A stretch of 64,000 bases of DNA from CAVYOD01 sp963770045 (GCA_963770045.1 CAVYOD010000007.1:1-64000); one strand, 5' to 3'; shown: positions 20,258 through 31,008, numbered from the stretch's first letter. The notes: generated by a model not told the origin, from the letters alone. A program made the numbers and translations.

Positions 20258-21652
20258 ATGCATTTTAACAAATTGAACCTGAATCCAAAGCTCCTCCGCG
20301 GGATCGCGGACAGGGGCTATACCGACATGACGCCCGTCCAAGAAAAAACCCTCGACATCACCCTCCGGGGTGGAGACGTGGCCGTCCAATCCCAGACTGG
20401 AACGGGCAAAACCGCCGCATTCCTGATCACACTATTTGAGCGGATGCTCGCAGCAGGTGCCTCCCCGGGGAAAAAAGCGTTGATCATCGTGCCAACCCGG
20501 GAACTTGCGGTCCAGATCGCCGGTGAAGCCCGGCTTTTGAACCGCCACCTGGACTTCTCCATAGGCAGCTTTTATGGGGGCGTAGGGTACGCCGCGCAAC
20601 TGGCCGTTTTGAATAGGGGCGTGGACGTTATCATCGGCACGCCCGGAAGGCTCCTGGATTTCAGCCAGAAAGGCCTCTTGAAGCTGAGAGAAATCGGATT
20701 TCTGGTGATCGACGAGGCCGACCGATTGTTCGATATGGGATTTCTGCCGGACATCAAGAGACTGCTTCAAAGGATGCCCGAACGCGAACTCCGCCAGAGC
20801 ATGTTGTTCAGCGCGACGCTGAGCCGCGTCTCCAGAAAGATCGCCGGTGAACACCTGAACCGTCCGGCGTTTATCGAAGTGACACCGGAACAGTTGACCG
20901 TGGACACGATTTCACAAGAGCTCTGCCACGTGAAAAGTCACATCAAGCTGAATCTTCTCCTGGGCATCCTTCAGAAAGACAACCCGAAAAACGCCCTGAT
21001 TTTCACGAATATGCGGCACGTCGCATCCCGATTGGCGAAGCGACTGCAATTCAACGGCTATCGCTGCGAAAGCCTGACCGGTGGCCTGCCCCAGAGCGCC
21101 AGGCTCAGGATCATCAACGATTTCGCCGCCGGGAAATTCTCTTTTCTCGCAGCAACGGACGTCGCGGCCCGTGGCCTCCATATCGAGGGTCTGGAAATGG
21201 TCATCAACTATGACCTCCCCCAGGATTGCGAAAACTACGTCCATCGGATCGGGCGAACGGCACGGGCCGGGAATTAAGGCAAGGCGGTGTCGCTGGCCTC
21301 GGAAGGCACTGCCGAACTGGTCGAAGCGATCGAGTCTTTCATCGGGATGAAGATACCGGTTCGGCCTGTGGATAATGATCTTTTCGCCATAGACAAGAGC
21401 CAGGAACGAGAGTCTGGAACTAGACCTCCGAGGTCGGGAAGAAACACGCCACGATCCGCTCCCCGCAACCCAAAACGAGCTTCAAAGCCGGGGACGAGAT
21501 GGGCAATCCCCGTCAGATCCCGGCATAACCATAACTATTTGGCCGCCGCACTCAGAGGAAAGGACGAGTTTTTTGCCGATCTTTGCCGGTGCGAGGATCC
21601 CTTTCGAGTCGAACGGCTCCTGGACATCTGCGTTGACACTCTGACCCGATAA
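20258..21652 (+). pseudogene. DEAD-box RNA helicase with an in-frame stop at motif VI
   Basis: All helicase motifs are present: Q motif (FNKLNLNPKLLRGIADRGYTDMTPVQ), Walker A QTGTGKT, PTRELA, GTPGRLLD, DEAD in VIDEADRLFDMGF, SAT, and HRIGRTARAG. TAA at 21275 interrupts the frame directly after RTARAGN, where a residue such as Gln (CAA) or Thr/Ser is expected. The same frame continues GKAVSLASEGTAELVEAIESFIG to 21652, including a basic C-tail of the RhlB/RhlE kind. If CAA was the ancestral codon this is a single C-to-T change. The truncated 339-residue product lacks only the end of the second RecA domain and the C-tail and may be active or unstable. Confidence 0.85.
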
Positions 21653-21680
21653 ATCTCTGTTGTCTTTTTAGGTTTTCGGG

Positions 21681-23734
21681 CTATTTTTCTTTTTCAGGCA
21701 GGGGGGGCGAAGTCAGGTCCGGTTTTGCGTCGCCGAAGATGTAGTGACCGAACCAGGCCAGGTTGTGCTGCATCACGGCCCGCATGGACTTGGGTTTGGT
21801 GATGCCATGGCCATAGCCTTTGTAGACGACCATCTCGACTGGCAGCCCCGGTCTTCGAGCCCCTGCCGGAACTCGTAGGCATTGGGGATGGGGACGCGTT
21901 GTCGAATTCGCCGTGCTGGATCAGCGTCGGCGTCTTGGCGTTCTTGATATAGGACATCGGAGAGGTTTTCTTGTAGATCTCCGGGTCGACAGCCGGATTA
22001 TCGCCGAGGTAATTGATCGTGAACGGAGTGATGTCGGTGTTGTAGTAGTAGGTGCCCAGTTTGAGATGCCGGCGCCGACCGAGATAGCATTAAAGCGGTC
22101 AGAAGAAGTCGTCAGAAATGCCGAGATGTAGCCTCCCTGGCTCCAGCCCATGCAGCCCACGCGCGCCGGGTCGACCCAGCCCTTTGATCAGGTAGTCGAC
22201 TCCTGAGAGGACGTCCCAGGCATCACCGACGCCCAGGTTGCGATGTTAAGCGTGCGGAATTTCTCGCCATAGCCCGCGCTGCCGCGGTAGTTGACCTTGA
22301 GGACCAGGGCGCCGCGTGCCGCCCAGATGTCCGAGGGATAGTAGCGGGTATCGGGAGAGAGAAGGGACGGCCGGTCGATTCCGGTCGGTCCTCCATGGAT
22401 GATGCAAAGAAGCGCGTATTTTTTGGCCGGATCGAAATCGGCGGGCTTGATCAGAACCCCCTCGATGTCTGGCCCGTCTTTGCTTTTCCAGGAGATAACC
22501 TCGCGCGTTCCCAGAATGAAATCCTTGGCCTGGTCGGTCATGTGGGTCAGCTTCCGCGGCTCGAAAGGAAAACCGGAAACATACACTTCCGGAGCGAGTA
22601 GTAGGGGAGGAGGCCTCAAAGCCATCAGCTTGCCGTCCGGGGTGAAGGAAAACCCTCCGCCCATGAAACTTTCCGGCTCGGTGATCCGCTCGATTTTCAG
22701 GGTCGACGGGATCGAGCCGGAAGAGATGCGAGGCGGTCTTCTGAAGTGCCGAGAAATAGATCCCGTCTGTCCTCCAGGCGACGAAATCCGGGGTTCTCAT
22801 CGAAGCGTCCGTGAGCGGGCGGACGGCGCCGCCCTCCGGCCGGGACAAGGGCGAGTTCGGTTGGCCGCGTAATATCGGCGTTGCCCATGGCAGTCGAAAA
22901 GACGATCTGCTTGCCGTCGGGCGACCATTGGGGTGAGGAGTCCGGGCCCGGCTGGGAGACGATCCTCTTCACCAAATCGTCGGCCAGATTCAAGAACATA
23001 GACATCCGCGGTTACCCCCTGGATGAGGTCGGGATTGAGCGTCGCGCTGAAGGCGATCCGGGTTCCGTCCGGAGACCAGGCAAAAGAGTTCAGGCTGAAT
23101 TCGGTGCCCTTGGTGCGCTGCCTTCCCGTCTGAGGATCTTCATGGCCTCCGCGACGTCGATCGTCCACAGGTGCGCATACTTGTACTCTTTACGGACAAC
23201 CTCATAATCATCCAGGTATTCCTTGCGGTCCTTGAGGGGTTTCGAGACCGGCTCGAAAGCGGAAAAGGCTATCGATTTTCCATCCGGAGACCATCTGAAG
23301 TTCGTGACACCGCTTTCCGCGTTCGTAAGTTGGATCGCTTCCCCGCCGAGGGGGCTGATGGCAAAGATCTGGTCCTTGTCTCCGGCACGGCTGCTCAGGA
23401 AGGCCAGCCATTTCCCATCGGGAGACCAGTCGTGGCCGGTGCAGGATTTTTCGCCGCGCGTGAATTGGAAGGTTTTTCCGGAGGATGTCTCGGCCAGCCA
23501 AATGTGAGTGACGTAAGAGTCCTGCTTGAAATCTGTCTGGGTGACCGAGTAGGCGACCCACCCGCCGTCGGGAGAGATCTTGGCGTTTCCAGCGGATCTG
23601 ACCAAAAGCAAGTCTTCGATCGTCGGGACACGTCGTTTGCTCTCCGCGGCTTGAGCGGAAAAAACAAAAGTAACCAGCCAGACTGCGATGCCAAAGAGAG
23701 TGAAGGCTCTCCTCACTGTTTTTAACGCATTCAT
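21681..23734 (-). pseudogene. S9-family peptidase, multiply frameshifted
   Basis: Pieces in changing frames give one prolyl-oligopeptidase-type protein. There is a leader (TLFGIAVWLVTFVFSAQA), repeated TolB-like beta-propeller blades (SPDGGWVAY, WSPDGKWLAF, WSPDGKSIAF, WSPDGTRIAF) and an alpha/beta-hydrolase with nucleophile GWSQGGY. The end reads MQHNLAWFGHYIFGDAKPDL, stopping at 21681. Six or more frame changes are needed, so it is broken as sequenced. Family members cleave acyl-dipeptides or oligopeptides in the periplasm. A second, intact S9 gene lies at 33467-35482 and is not a close copy. ATG at 23734 is chosen over 23764 because it begins a better leader. Confidence 0.82.
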
Positions 23735-23819
23735 GCTCCGTGCTCCCCGTTTTTTAGATTCCAAATCAAGTTAGAGGGATAGATATTCTCTCCGCGCTGA
23801 CACGCCGATTGAAAACGAC

Positions 23820-25541
23820 TTATTTGTTTTCAGTGAGAAGGAGCATCTTGCCGTTGAGGGAACCGTTATACTTCCCATTTTCGACGCTGATCTTCCCGTT
23901 GACGATGACGTATTCTACACCGGTCGCGTAAACGCTGGGATTGGCGTAGGTCGCGTTGTCCTGAACCGTATCGGGGTTGAAAATGGCGATATCGGCCTTG
24001 TATCCGTCGAGGAGAAGGCCCCTTTTCTTCAGGCGCAGAAAGTGGGCCGGGAGGGAGGTCATTTTCCTGATGGCATTTTCGAGGGTCAAGACCTTTTCCT
24101 CTCTCACGTACTTGCGGAGAACTCTGACCTGGCTGCCGAAGGCCCGGGGATGGCCAAATCTGGGCTTGGCGGCCGGATCGGGGATGGGCGCCGCGCCGCC
24201 GTCGCTTGAGAAACTGAGCCAGTCATTTGTCATGGCCAGCTTCATGTCGTCCTCTGAAAGTGCGCCGCATGAAAGGTAGAGATCGGGCTCGTCGATGACC
24301 AACTCCGCGGCGATATCAAAAGGATCACGCTTTTGTTCCTGAGCCAGGTCGGAAAATATCTTGCCGATCAACTGGGTATTCTTTTTGGCGGCCACGACAG
24401 CGTACCCATCCCAGCCTGAAACGGCGACCGGGCTCGGGTTATGGGGCAGCCCGACGAGAACGGATTGCCTGATCTGATCACGCTTCGATTTATCAGCCAG
24501 GGCTTTCTTGAGCTCAGAGATGTACTCGTCCCTGAGGCGTGTTTTCTCTTCATCGGACAGCCCGCGAGCAACCAACTTCTTTCTGATCCCGGCAAAAGGC
24601 TCCAGTTCATCGGGAAGCCGGAAGATCGACCAGCCCGAATTTCTGGCGATCGAGATGATCGGTCCGGTGGCCGCCTTGTCATAGGGGTACAAGTCGGCCG
24701 TGATGGATATCCCCCTGGCCCTCGCCTCATTCACCACGGCGACGGCCTCTTTCATGAGTCCCCAGTTGTTTTTTCCGCAGACCTTGAAATGGGAGACATC
24801 GACGGGCACGCCGGTTTCCTCGGAGATGCGGACGGTTTCTCTGGTCGCCTCGGGCACGTGGGCGACCTCATTCCGTTGGTGACTCGCATAGACGCCTCTG
24901 AATTCGGCCACGACCTTTGTCAGGGCAATGATCTCCTCTGTCGTCGAGTAAAGGTCAGGGATGTACTCCAGCCCGGTGCTCATGCCCCAAGCGCCCTCGC
25001 TCATCCCTTGACGCACGATCGCTTTCATCTTGTCCAGCTCTTCGGGGGATGGGGCGCGCGGGTCCAGGCCGATTACCTCTTTCCGGACATCTCCAAACCC
25101 GATCAGGTGGACAGCGTTCGTCCCAATTCCTTGCTGCGACCATTTGGCTTTGGTCTCAGCGATCTTGGGTGTCCCGCCGCCGCAGTTGCCAGTGACGACC
25201 GTGGTCGTTCCCTGAATAAGATAGTTCAGGTTCGCTTTGGAGGCCTCTTCGCCAAGCCCTCTATCGCAGTGAGTGTGGAGATCGATAAAGCCGGGCGAGA
25301 CAACGAGTCCGTGGACGTCGATAATCTTCGCGGCCGTTTTCCCTTGAAGGTGCCCGACCTCGGCGATCGTGTCGCCTCTGATCCCGATATCGCCCATAAA
25401 CCATGGATTTCCCGTGCCATCAATCAGTTTCCCGTTAGTGATCAAAATATCAAAATCAACTGATGCTTTCTTGGAACAAACCATAAAAGACGAAACGGCC
25501 AAAACGACCAAACCAAAAACCATGAGACAGCGCTTAACCAT
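23820..25541 (-). CDS. D-aminoacylase-like amidohydrolase, lipoprotein leader
   Basis: The amidohydrolase N-terminus (DILITNGKLIDGTGNPWFMGDIGIRGDTI) and the metal-site HTHCD are followed by VVTGNCG (the cysteine ligand of N-acyl-D-amino-acid deacylases) and an internal insert domain. The C-terminal small domain reads LKKRGLLLDGYKADIAIFNPDTV. The enzyme removes the acyl group from N-acyl-D-amino acids or D-glutamate derivatives. ATG at 25541 follows GGAGG at seven bases and opens MVKRCLMVFGLVVLAVSSFMVCSKK, a lipoprotein signal with lipobox Cys. The longer frame from 25616 is not needed. Intact, about 573 aa. Confidence 0.9.
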   Translation of the reverse strand: MVKRCLMVFGLVVLAVSSFMVCSKKASVDFDILITNGKLIDGTGNPWFMGDIGIRGDTIAEVGHLQGKTAAKIIDVHGLVVSPGFIDLHTHCDRGLGEEASKANLNYLIQGTTTVVTGNCGGGTPKIAETKAKWSQQGIGTNAVHLIGFGDVRKEVIGLDPRAPSPEELDKMKAIVRQGMSEGAWGMSTGLEYIPDLYSTTEEIIALTKVVAEFRGVYASHQRNEVAHVPEATRETVRISEETGVPVDVSHFKVCGKNNWGLMKEAVAVVNEARARGISITADLYPYDKAATGPIISIARNSGWSIFRLPDELEPFAGIRKKLVARGLSDEEKTRLRDEYISELKKALADKSKRDQIRQSVLVGLPHNPSPVAVSGWDGYAVVAAKKNTQLIGKIFSDLAQEQKRDPFDIAAELVIDEPDLYLSCGALSEDDMKLAMTNDWLSFSSDGGAAPIPDPAAKPRFGHPRAFGSQVRVLRKYVREEKVLTLENAIRKMTSLPAHFLRLKKRGLLLDGYKADIAIFNPDTVQDNATYANPSVYATGVEYVIVNGKISVENGKYNGSLNGKMLLLTENK

Positions 25542-25613
25542 TCTTAACCTCCGTCCAAGGCACCTCGTCCCGAGCTCCGTTTTTGCAGACGTGTTAGAGA
25601 TGATGTTTCCCTT

Positions 25614-25635
25614 CACGGCGTCTTGTTGCGCCGTG
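25614..25635. terminator. Short stem-loop between two leftward genes
   Basis: CACGGCG (25614-25620) pairs with CGCCGTG (25629-25635) across an eight-base loop. It sits between the gene ending at 25718 and the aminoacylase start at 25541, both leftward, so it could end the upstream transcript. No long T run follows on either strand, so rho-independent function is doubtful. Confidence 0.3.
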
Positions 25636-25717
25636 CTAATATTTTCCCGAGCATACTTGTCCGAGATTATTTCAGATCAGGAGAAAATTGTCAATTTGGA
25701 TTCGAAAAGAAGGCGCC

Positions 25718-26200
25718 CTATTCTTTGTCAAAAACCCAGACATTGTCGTATTTGAGCCGAGGCCCCCTGAAACTCTCAGTCGCGGTGAAAGTCTTTCCGT
25801 CTTCGGAGAGATGATATTTCACAATGTTGCTGGCTTCTCGATCTTTCAGGATGATCTTCGAATCGAAGACCAGGTCATTTCCGTCCCAGGAAAGGCGGGC
25901 TCGAACGGTCTCTCCCGTTCCCTGCTGGACGACCTCTTTCCCATCTGTGGTCAGATCGATCCCCCACGTATCCTCTTTACCGTTGCTCATGAACGTCCGC
26001 GACAGATGAAAGGCCGGCTCTTTGTGATCGATGCGAAAGACGCCCGATGACGGCGCCGGAATCTGAAGCTTGCTTTTTTCGGAGTTGAGTTTCCAAACGC
26101 CGGTGAAATCCGGCTTTTTCTGATCCAAGGTCCCGCTCACGTCTGAAAAACACAAGCAGGCCGACAGAATTCCCGTCAGCAAAAGAAGCGCTTTTTCCAT
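25718..26200 (-). CDS. Small exported protein, lipocalin-like
   Basis: A leader ending in Cys (KALLLLTGILSACLCFSDV) is followed by alternating strands that begin DFTGVWKLNSEKSKL, the opening of a family of small exported beta proteins in Acidobacteriota and related phyla. Later repeats are HLSRTFMSNGKEDTWGIDLTTDG and VRARLSWDGNDLVFDSKI. ATG at 26200 follows GGAGGGG; the frame upstream to 26218 adds six residues that overlap that site. No catalytic motif; ligand or inhibitor binding cannot be told apart. Nineteen bases separate it from the PH-domain gene upstream. Confidence 0.72.
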   Translation of the reverse strand: MEKALLLLTGILSACLCFSDVSGTLDQKKPDFTGVWKLNSEKSKLQIPAPSSGVFRIDHKEPAFHLSRTFMSNGKEDTWGIDLTTDGKEVVQQGTGETVRARLSWDGNDLVFDSKIILKDREASNIVKYHLSEDGKTFTATESFRGPRLKYDNVWVFDKE

Positions 26201-26219
26201 CGCCTTTCCCCTCCACATT

Positions 26220-26893
26220 TTAGTTGGCCCCAGTTCCGGCGGGCGGAATGCCCCGCCCGCAATAGCGGCAGACCTTTGCCTGGGCTTTGATCTTCTCGGC
26301 GCAAAAGGGGCAGGTCTGTGTTTCGCCCGACGTTGTCTTCTCCCCAGGAGATGACAGACCGTTCAATTCATCCCGGCATCTCGCGATCGTATCCTTTAGG
26401 AGCAGGGGATTTTTCACCATCCGATAAATCGTGGCCCCGTCTTCCGCCGCCGTCTGAATCTCGACCTCTCCGTAGCCGAGGATCCGGCCCAGCAGCGACT
26501 GGCTGTAGGTCAAGTTGTTGATCTTCCCCAGAGGGCTCTCTTTGTATAACGGTTGAAGACGCCCTTCTCGTCAATCACTCTCAGGTTGGTTACGGCCCAA
26601 ATGTCGCGGCGCCTGTACAATTCCCGGTAGCCAAAATTGCAGGCCGCTGCAAAGAGCAGGATTGCGGTCGTCCAAACCGCCACATCCCTCAAAACTCCTC
26701 TCTCCTTGATCAGGAAGAACGAGAGGACGAACAGGACCACAGCGATAAGAAACACGAAGAAAGGCTTGGCCACCGTTATCCAGTGGGTCCGCGTTTCGAG
26801 GACTTTTTCCTCCCCCTCTCTGAGCTTCGTTTCATGCAGCCTCCTTTCCCGGATTCGCAGACTACAACGATTTAGCCTTTTCTTGGCGATCAT
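26220..26893 (-). CDS. bPH2-domain membrane protein with C-terminal zinc ribbon (one frameshift)
   Basis: Two frames join near 26,535. The first gives a cytoplasmic start, two transmembrane helices (FFVFLIAVVLFVLSFFLI and VAVWTTAILLFAAACNFGY) and the beginning of a bacterial PH-like domain (RDIWAVTNLRVIDEKGVF). The second completes it (INNLTYSQSLLGRILGYGEVEI) and ends in a zinc ribbon, CPFC then CRYC eighteen residues apart overall. bPH2 proteins of the YdbS/YdbT type sit at membranes; the ribbon suggests a protein partner. The frame change occurs where the DNA reads tttgtataacgg. Function unknown beyond membrane-associated scaffold. Confidence 0.72.
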
Positions 26894-26981
26894 TATACAT
26901 TATCGGAGCCTCTACGGAAAATCATACAAACTCAAGTCGCGTTTTTCTGCCGGGCGGAAGTTCAGGTGAAATTCTTGTCTT

Positions 26982-27165
26982 TTAATTCGGACCAGGGTAT
27001 CCGGATGGCTCTCGGCCGTTTCCAAGCGCCTTATCAGAGGCTGTTTGGCCCCCGTCGAACTTGGCGAGGACAGCCATGTCCGCGTCGGAGATCGCGAAGT
27101 CAAAGATGTCTGCATTTTCGACGATGCGCTCGCGGGCCGGGAATCACCCGGTTCTTTTTGGCCCT
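26982..27165 (-). pseudogene. C-terminal remnant of an aldo/keto reductase
   Basis: On the minus strand an open stretch reads RERIVENADIFDFAISDADM followed by AVLAKFDGG, the conserved C-terminal segment of aldo/keto reductases (usually RIRENADIFDFELSDEDM). It stops at 26982. Nothing resembling the barrel or the catalytic Tyr/Lys/His lies upstream within 27,166-27,330, so this is a fragment left by deletion. No start or ribosome site. Confidence 0.6.
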
Positions 27166-27330
27166 AAATCTGATTTTTGCCAGGCAAAACCCCCACAAAC
27201 GCTTGACACACGGAGCCGCAGAGATATAGCATTTCAGAAGCGTGGGGAATCCGATTTTATCATTCACCAAAGCGAGAAATGTCTCCGAGCGAAAGGCGGC
27301 CCCTGCTCACTCGCCGGGCGGGAAAATAAA

Positions 27331-27760
27331 ATGATGGAAAAATTCGGTTTTCTGTTGGGAACATGGAAGCTTGATTATCGAGTTCCGAAAAGCGAAGCTC
27401 AGCGAAGCGGCGACGGGCGCTGGGCAGGGAACGTTCAAGAAAGCCCTAAACAATAAGTATGTCTATTTTGATTACGAGGCATCGTTCTCGACGGGCGTCA
27501 GTACCCGGGCCCACGCGATTTTTGCCTGGGACGAGAAATCAAGGATCTACCGGTATTGGTGGTTCGAAGACTCCGGGAATTTTCTGACCGCGTCCTGCCA
27601 TTTTATCAACGATCAAACTCTGTTCCTGAATTGGCACGAAACCGGGCTGGTCCAAACTTTTAGAAAAGTTGGCCCGGACCAGGTGATCATGAGGATGAGA
27701 CTGCCTGATTCGGAAGAAACGCAAAGAATCGTCCTGGAGGTCGTTCTGACCAGGGCATGA
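27331..27760 (+). CDS. DUF1579/nitrobindin-like small protein (one frameshift)
   Basis: The product starts MMEKFGFLLGTWKLDYRVPK, a typical DUF1579-type opening (FLLGTWKL), and after a one-base shift near 27,395 continues EAATGAGQGTFKKALNNKYV and then a run of antiparallel strands to HETGLVQTFRKVG. The fold is a ten-stranded lipocalin-type barrel. No leader, so cytoplasmic. The frames are contiguous with no other gap, so one indel explains it. A ligand (heme or lipid) is possible but not shown. Weak upstream ribosome site. Confidence 0.6.
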
Positions 27761-28087
27761 TCGGCTGCCGCCAAGTCCAGCGGACCTGAGAAGGCTACTG
27801 CGCTTCACCACCGTGACCCAGGGAGGTCGTGTGTTGGGGGTCTTTTGGTCCCGCTCTCTGAGCTCCGTCCTCATGCCTGCTTCCTCTTCCTGGTTCGCGT
27901 ACCAATTTCAGATCGCCTGACTTTGCAAACGATCCCTGGCCGAGCGCAGACTTATTTTTTCTCGCCCGTCAGGGCCTGGGGTTGAACATGCGGAGGGCAA
28001 GCGGGTTGCGCGGGTCGCGCTTAACTGATAATATGAGCACCGAACTTCTGAACAATGGAAACTCCGCGCATTTCCGGGACGGTCAAG
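27761..28087. other. Intergenic stretch without recognisable content
   Basis: 327 bases between the DUF1579-like gene and the FAD oxidoreductase. Several short open frames occur on both strands, but none carries a ribosome site, conserved motif or consistent codon use. No strong hairpin is seen. It may hold the promoter for the oxidoreductase, whose ATG is at 28088. Confidence 0.4.
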
Positions 28088-29470
28088 ATGCCCTCCAAGA
28101 ATAAAAGGACTGGGGAGGCAAGCGCGTTTCATATCAATATCTTGGGGGGAGGAATCGCCGGTCTGTCAGGCGGGATACTTCGCTCAGAAAAAGGGGCTTC
28201 ATTTCACAGTTTATGAATCAAAACACATCGTGGGCGGGAATTGCCTGACCCTGAAATATAAGGACTTTTTCTATGATTCCGGGGCGCACCGATTCCACGA
28301 CAAGTACGCTTCGATGACTCAGGAGCTTAAGAATCTGCTCGGCGATGAATTGCGAGAGATCCAGGTTCCGAGTCAGATTTATAACAGCGGTACGTACATA
28401 GATTTCCCCCTCACTCCGCTGGATCTCATATCAAAGCTGGGCGTGCCGACCCTTCTCAAAGGCGCCATCGATTTGATCAAAGCAAGAATGGCCCGGAGAA
28501 GTCCCCGGGAAGACTTCGAAGGATTTGCCGTGCACACCTACGGGAAAACCATAGCCGAGCTCTTCCTCCTGGGCTATACCAGGAAGCTCTGGGGAATTCC
28601 TCCTAGCAGGCTTTCACCGGTCACATCCGGAGGGAGGCTGAAGGGTCTCACGATATCAACATTTCTCCATGAGACCTTCGGGGGAAACAAAAAAAAGACG
28701 AGACACCTGGACGGCTCCTTCTATTATCCGAGGCAGGGTATCCATGTTATCCCCAAGAGGCTGGCCGAGTCTTGCGGAAATGGCCGGATTCTCACCGACT
28801 CAAGAATCACCCGGATATTTCATGATTACGATAAAATCCGCGCGATCGAGGTCAATGGCCGTGACAGGATAGAAACCAGCCGGGTCGTCAACACTCTCCC
28901 GCTCAGCTTGTTCCTCGACCTGCTGGAGCCCCAACCACCCCGGGAGATTATCGCCCTGGCCAAGTCTCTCCGGTATAGAGATCTCCTGCTCGTCGCCTTC
29001 TTCTTGAAAACGCCCTCCGTTTCAAAGAACGCTTCGATCTATTTCCCTGATCCCCGATTCCCGTTCGCCCGGGCCTATGAGCCAAAGAACAGGAGCGCGT
29101 GGATGGCTCCCCGGACAAAACCGCTCTCATCGTTGAATGGCCCTGCCAACGGGACGAGCAAGCCTGGAATGCCCCCGATAGCGAACTCGTGAAGGCGGCG
29201 CGTTCGCACCTTGTGAGAATCGGCCTGATTAAAGACGCGGACATCCTGGATGAGGTAGTGACCAGGATGGAATATGCTTATCCGGTCATAGAAAAAGAAA
29301 CGGAAGGGAAAAAGACGCGAATCTTCCGTTTCCTTCAGGGATTCGAGAACCTGAAATCCTCCGGACGCGGCGCGCTCTTCGAGTACATCCATATCCACGA
29401 CATCATGAGGATCAGCGAAGAAATCATGGAGGGGTTGGCGCTGGACGGAGCCGAGCCAGCTTCAGTTTAA
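28088..29470 (+). CDS. FAD-dependent amine-oxidase/protoporphyrinogen-oxidase-like protein (two or more frameshifts)
   Basis: A dinucleotide-binding N-terminus reads FHINILGGGIAGLS, then, after a shift near 28,175, FTVYESKHIVGGNCLTLKYK and YDSGAHRFHDKYA, the pattern of protoporphyrinogen oxidase, UDP-galactopyranose mutase and related FAD enzymes. A long conserved middle (GYTRKLWGIPPSRLSP) and the final section (KTRIFRFLQGFENLKSSGRG, in a second frame after about 29,110) complete it. In exopolysaccharide clusters, relatives of this kind act on sugar nucleotides, but the substrate is not readable here. Its end overlaps the end of the convergent radical SAM gene by nine bases. Confidence 0.75.
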
Positions 29471-30844
29471 TCCGGCCATTTTTAGCAGCCCCAAAAAATT
29501 CATCTTCCATTCGTGCCGATTCAAGGTCAGGAACCGGCTCAGGATGTAGCCCGGCCGGAGATAAAAAGATCGGTACATTTTTTTGAACATTCCCCTCAGT
29601 TCGTCTGTGGTCAGGGCCGTGGCATTCATGACAAAGGTGTCGCTTCTCAGGCCGTCGAAGTCCAGGCCGTCCAGGAACCAGCCGTTTTGAACGGCCATCT
29701 GATAGAGCTCGGTTCCCGGGAAGGGCGAGAGCACCTGGATGTTGGCAAAATCGGCCCTGATTCGCTTTGTCATGTCGATCGTTCGGGAGATGGATTCCCG
29801 GGTCTCTCCGGGATTTCCGATCATGAGATTGGCGACCGTTTTGAGGCCGGCCTTTCTAGTCATCTGGAAGGTTTCGATAATTTCGGAGATGGTCGTTCCC
29901 TTCTTCAGGAGTATCCAGTATTTTTTGGTCACCCGACTCCACCCCGTACTGGATGACGCGGCATCCCGCCCGGCGCATGTCTTCGAGCATGGAGAATCTT
30001 CATCCTGCCGACATGACCGTTGCATGACCAATTGACTTTCGCTTTTTCCCGGATGAGGAGTCCACAGATCTCCGAGACTCTGTCCTGATCCAGAGTGAAT
30101 TCGCTCTCCTTGAACAAAATCTCCTTGATCCCGAATTCGCGGGATCAGAATCATCATCTCCTCAAAAACCCTCGGCGCAGAATGGGCGCGGTATTTTTTG
30201 CCCAAGACGACGCCGGTGTCGCAAAAAATGCACCGGAACGGACAACCCCGGCTGGTGATCATGGTCGTGCAAGGCGCGTGGGAGGCCAGAGGATCACGGT
30301 ACTTGGAAAAGGGGAGAAGATCGTACGCGGGATGTGGCAAAGTATCGAGGTTCTCAATCAAGGGCCTGGGGGCATTCATGATGACCCGGCCCCCCTTCTT
30401 GAAGGCGACTCCGAGGATTCCTTCGGGCTCCTTGTCCTGCAGAAGGCAATCGGCCAGTTCACCGATCGTCCTTTCTCCTTCTCCAAAGACGACATAGTCG
30501 ACGGATTCTTGCTCGGCCATTTCCCTGGGAAACAGGGTCGGATGCACCCCGCCGAAGACGACCTTGATATCCTGCCTGAAGCTTTTTATCAAGCGGGCGG
30601 TCTGAAGCGCCGCTTTCAGGAGAGGGGTGGTCAGGCTGACGCCGACGATATCAGGCGAATATGCGGAGAGAGCCCTCTTTATATCTGACTCGGGGTTCTT
30701 GGACACATTGGCGTCGAGGATCCGAATATCCCTGTGTCCCGCTCTTCTCAAGGCTGCGGCGACAAAGGCCAATCCCAAAGGAGGGAGCTTGGCCTCGGCA
30801 AAAAAATTCTCTTCCATCTGGGGATGGATCAACAAAATCTTCAT
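29462..30844 (-). CDS. B12-binding radical SAM protein (internal frameshifts)
   Basis: An N-terminal cobalamin-binding domain (about residues 1-140: MKILLIHPQMEENFF, VVFGGVHPTLFPREM, VDYVVFGEGE) is followed by a radical SAM core with the cluster motif RGCPFRCIFC (C-x3-C-x2-C) at about 200. Between about 30,150 and 29,890 the frame changes several times. The alternative frame there supplies the missing barrel strands (FKESEFTLDQDRVSEICGLL, VNWSCNGHVG). The main frame resumes with IIETFQMTRKAGLKTVANLM and IGNPGETRESI. Enzymes of this type modify lipids, hopanoids or cofactors by methylation or rearrangement. The start is the ATG at 30844. Confidence 0.82.
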   Translation of the reverse strand: MKILLIHPQMEENFFAEAKLPPLGLAFVAAALRRAGHRDIRILDANVSKNPESDIKRALSAYSPDIVGVSLTTPLLKAALQTARLIKSFRQDIKVVFGGVHPTLFPREMAEQESVDYVVFGEGERTIGELADCLLQDKEPEGILGVAFKKGGRVIMNAPRPLIENLDTLPHPAYDLLPFSKYRDPLASHAPCTTMITSRGCPFRCIFCDTGVVLGKKYRAHSAPRVFEEMMILIPRIRDQGDFVQGERIHSGSGQSLGDLWTPHPGKSESQLVMQRSCRQDEDSPCSKTCAGRDAASSSTGWSRVTKKYWILLKKGTTISEIIETFQMTRKAGLKTVANLMIGNPGETRESISRTIDMTKRIRADFANIQVLSPFPGTELYQMAVQNGWFLDGLDFDGLRSDTFVMNATALTTDELRGMFKKMYRSFYLRPGYILSRFLTLNRHEWKMNFLGLLKMAGLN

Positions 30845-31008
30845 GACCGAATCTTCCGATCTTTGATGACAACGTCCACTATGAGCGGATAGTCCGGGAA
30901 GAAGAATATTCATAAAACCCCCTAAAATCAAGAGCATTTTTGATCGATTTATGCTATAAAAATTGACTGAGCTCAGGCCAAAACTGAGACAGAGACAAGG
31001 AGCGCCCG

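Noticed and set aside
25614..25635. Strong intrinsic terminator
   Set aside because: The stem is only seven base pairs and lacks a following T run; retained only as a weak stem-loop.
27761..28087. Coding frames in the gap before the FAD oxidoreductase
   Set aside because: No conserved motif, start site or coding texture; probably intergenic.
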